Part shown: positions 6,676 through 7,604 of the stretch, piece after piece
Layout: every line of letters starts with the position of its first letter
Numbering within the stretch: position 1 is the first letter of the stretch
Source of the DNA: Bacteroidales bacterium UBA1215
Lineage (GTDB): Bacteria; Bacteroidota; Bacteroidia; Bacteroidales; WCHB1-69
DNA length: 7,604 nt
NCBI GenBank assembly: GCA_002309475.1
Contig: DBXJ01000054.1
Span: 22,613 to 30,216 of the forward strand
Reading direction: 5' to 3'
Notes under the pieces: model-generated
The model's input: the letters and a program-made list of their open reading frames with translations, nothing else
What the model was told of the DNA's origin: nothing
The model's database searches: none
Made by a program: the position numbers and the translations under genes

Positions 6676-6834
6676 AAATAATAGGCAGAAAATTTGAGCT
6701 ATATTGGGGCTGAAGCTGATTGTAGCGAAAGAATGTGTAAATCAGTTGATCTGCGGAAAATTTACTTAAGTAGCAGAGTGCTTGTTTATTGAAAATTTCC
6801 ATTAGGGATTTATAAAAAAGATTGAAAAATAGTA

Positions 6835-6869
6835 CATTTGCAGTTTTATAAATTAAATGCCTGCAAATG
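6835..6869. repeat. Perfect 9-bp dyad upstream of pckA
   Basis: CATTTGCAG (6835-6843) and CTGCAAATG (6861-6869) are exact inverted copies separated by an A/T-rich 17-nt spacer. The left arm overlaps a second -7-like box, TACATTTG (6833-6840), which lacks a -33 partner. The centre is about 40 nt upstream of the -33 element of the pckA promoter, a plausible position for an activator or repressor site. No T tract follows the right arm, so it does not look like a standard terminator of the restriction-modification gene. Confidence 0.5.
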
Positions 6870-6891
6870 AAAATTTTTATGTCTTTGCTTG

Positions 6892-6922
6892 TTGCAATCT
6901 ATATTTTTTTTTACTATCTTTG
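6892..6922 (+). promoter_or_regulatory. pckA promoter
   Basis: TATCTTTG (6915-6922) is a perfect Bacteroidota -7 box, and TTG (6892-6894) lies 20 nt upstream as the -33 element. Transcription would begin at about 6928, giving an A/T-rich leader of about 30 nt before the pckA start at 6958. No Shine-Dalgarno sequence is apparent in the leader. Confidence 0.7.
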
Positions 6923-6957
6923 CAGTTTGTAATTATTAATTAATAATATAATAAAAT

Positions 6958-7604
6958 ATGGATTTAAAACAATATGGAATTAAGGGTGTTGAAACAATTT
7001 ATCATAATTTATCCTACGAAGAATTGTACCAACACGAAATGGACCCGTCTCTTACAGGTTTTGACAAAGGACAATTGACAGAACTCGGTGCCGTGAATGT
7101 AATGACAGGTATTTTTACCGGTCGTTCGCCCAAAGACAAATACATTGTTGACGATGCTAATTCTCACGACAAAGTATGGTGGACTACCGAAGGTTATAAA
7201 AACGACAATCACCCTATGTCGGAGCAAGTGTGGGCAGAGGTGAAAAAGATTGCTGTCAACGCTTTGTGCAATAAAAAACTCTATGTAGTGGATGCTTTTT
7301 GCGGTGCCAATAAAGATACCCGCATGGCAGTGCGTTTTATCATGGAAGTGGCATGGCAGGCACATTTTATCAAAAATATGTTCATACAACCCACTGCAGA
7401 AGAGTTGGCAGATTTCACTCCTGATTTTGTTGTTTACAATGCTTCCAAAGCAAAAGTGGACAATTACAAGGAATTGGGTTTGAATTCTGAAACCTGCGTT
7501 GCCTTCAATACCAGTTCCCGTGAACAGGTGATTATCAACACTTGGTATGGCGGAGAAATGAAAAAAGGTATGTTCTCCATGATGAATTACTATTTACCAC
7601 TTAA
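6958..7604 (+). CDS. pckA: Phosphoenolpyruvate carboxykinase (ATP), N-terminal part
   Basis: The first 215 codons of ATP-type PEP carboxykinase are present; the gene continues past the right edge. The enzyme interconverts oxaloacetate + ATP with PEP + CO2 + ADP. In anaerobic Bacteroidota it often works towards oxaloacetate as the CO2-fixing step leading to succinate. The oxaloacetate-binding arginine is R56 in FTGRSPKDKY (residues 53-62). W196-YGGEMK-K203 carries the tyrosine and the metal-binding lysine corresponding to Y207 and K213 of the E. coli enzyme. The signature SREQ and the MFSMMNYYLPL block also match. The ATP-binding P-loop lies beyond the window. The start MDLKQYGIKG is typical of the family and lies about 30 nt after the predicted transcription start. 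Confidence 0.96.
   Translation, partial: MDLKQYGIKGVETIYHNLSYEELYQHEMDPSLTGFDKGQLTELGAVNVMTGIFTGRSPKDKYIVDDANSHDKVWWTTEGYKNDNHPMSEQVWAEVKKIAVNALCNKKLYVVDAFCGANKDTRMAVRFIMEVAWQAHFIKNMFIQPTAEELADFTPDFVVYNASKAKVDNYKELGLNSETCVAFNTSSREQVIINTWYGGEMKKGMFSMMNYYLPL

Noticed and set aside
6714..6747. Weak hairpin AGCTGATT / AATCAGTT after the restriction gene
   Set aside because: It has a large 18-nt loop, an 8-bp stem with one G-T pair and no T tract, so it is not a credible terminator.
6867..6932. 21-residue hydrophobic reading frame (MKIFMSLLVAIYIFFYYLCSL)
   Set aside because: It lies across the -33 and -7 boxes of the pckA promoter and starts inside the dyad; A/T-rich DNA readily gives hydrophobic frames.
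7009..7389. 126-codon minus-strand frame inside pckA
   Set aside because: It lies wholly within the clearly coding plus-strand pckA and shows no recognisable domain.

Overview
This is probably chromosomal DNA from a member of the Bacteroidota, perhaps Bacteroidales. Several intergenic regions carry the Bacteroidota-type -7 promoter box TAnnTTTG, Shine-Dalgarno sequences are not evident, and the order mtaB-like / bactofilin / AtpZ / small membrane protein is the kind of neighbourhood seen in that phylum. All family calls come from reading motifs; no database search was possible.

Left part (1-2515, minus strand). Five closely packed genes run leftwards: mtaB (tRNA t6A37 methylthiotransferase), a small bactofilin, atpZ (ATP synthase-associated two-helix membrane protein), a 148-residue four-helix membrane protein in the AtpI-like position, and the first 45 codons of a PLP-dependent aminotransferase. 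In related genomes I would expect atpB/atpE after the AtpZ/AtpI pair. Here the aminotransferase follows, so the ATP synthase accessory genes look separated from the core F0F1 operon.

Middle (2516-3051, non-coding). This divergent intergenic region holds mtaB promoter boxes on the minus strand. On the plus strand it has a -7 box (2738-2745), a very long imperfect hairpin (2832-2952, about 43 base pairs in five helices) and a terminator-like hairpin with a T6 tract (2960-2978). Promoter, fold and terminator together look like a roughly 225-nt structured RNA, or a structured leader with an attenuator, just upstream of the restriction-modification gene. This is the most interesting part of the window.

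Centre (3052-6675, plus strand). One 1207-residue gene encodes a stand-alone type IIG restriction-modification enzyme: an N-terminal PD-(D/E)xK-like nuclease, a gamma-class N6-adenine methyltransferase (DPAVGSG, NPPY) and a C-terminal TaqI-like target recognition domain. Base composition changes sharply within the gene: about 46% GC in the nuclease/early methyltransferase part and about 34% GC from just after NPPY to the end of the recognition domain. That is consistent with exchange of the specificity module.

Right part (6676-7604, plus strand). A 282-nt spacer contains a perfect 9-bp dyad (6835-6869) and a Bacteroidota promoter (6892-6922), followed by the first 215 codons of pckA (ATP-dependent PEP carboxykinase), which runs off the window. 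The restriction-modification gene with its structured leader appears to be an accessory insertion between housekeeping genes (mtaB and pckA). No transposase, integrase or tRNA was seen.
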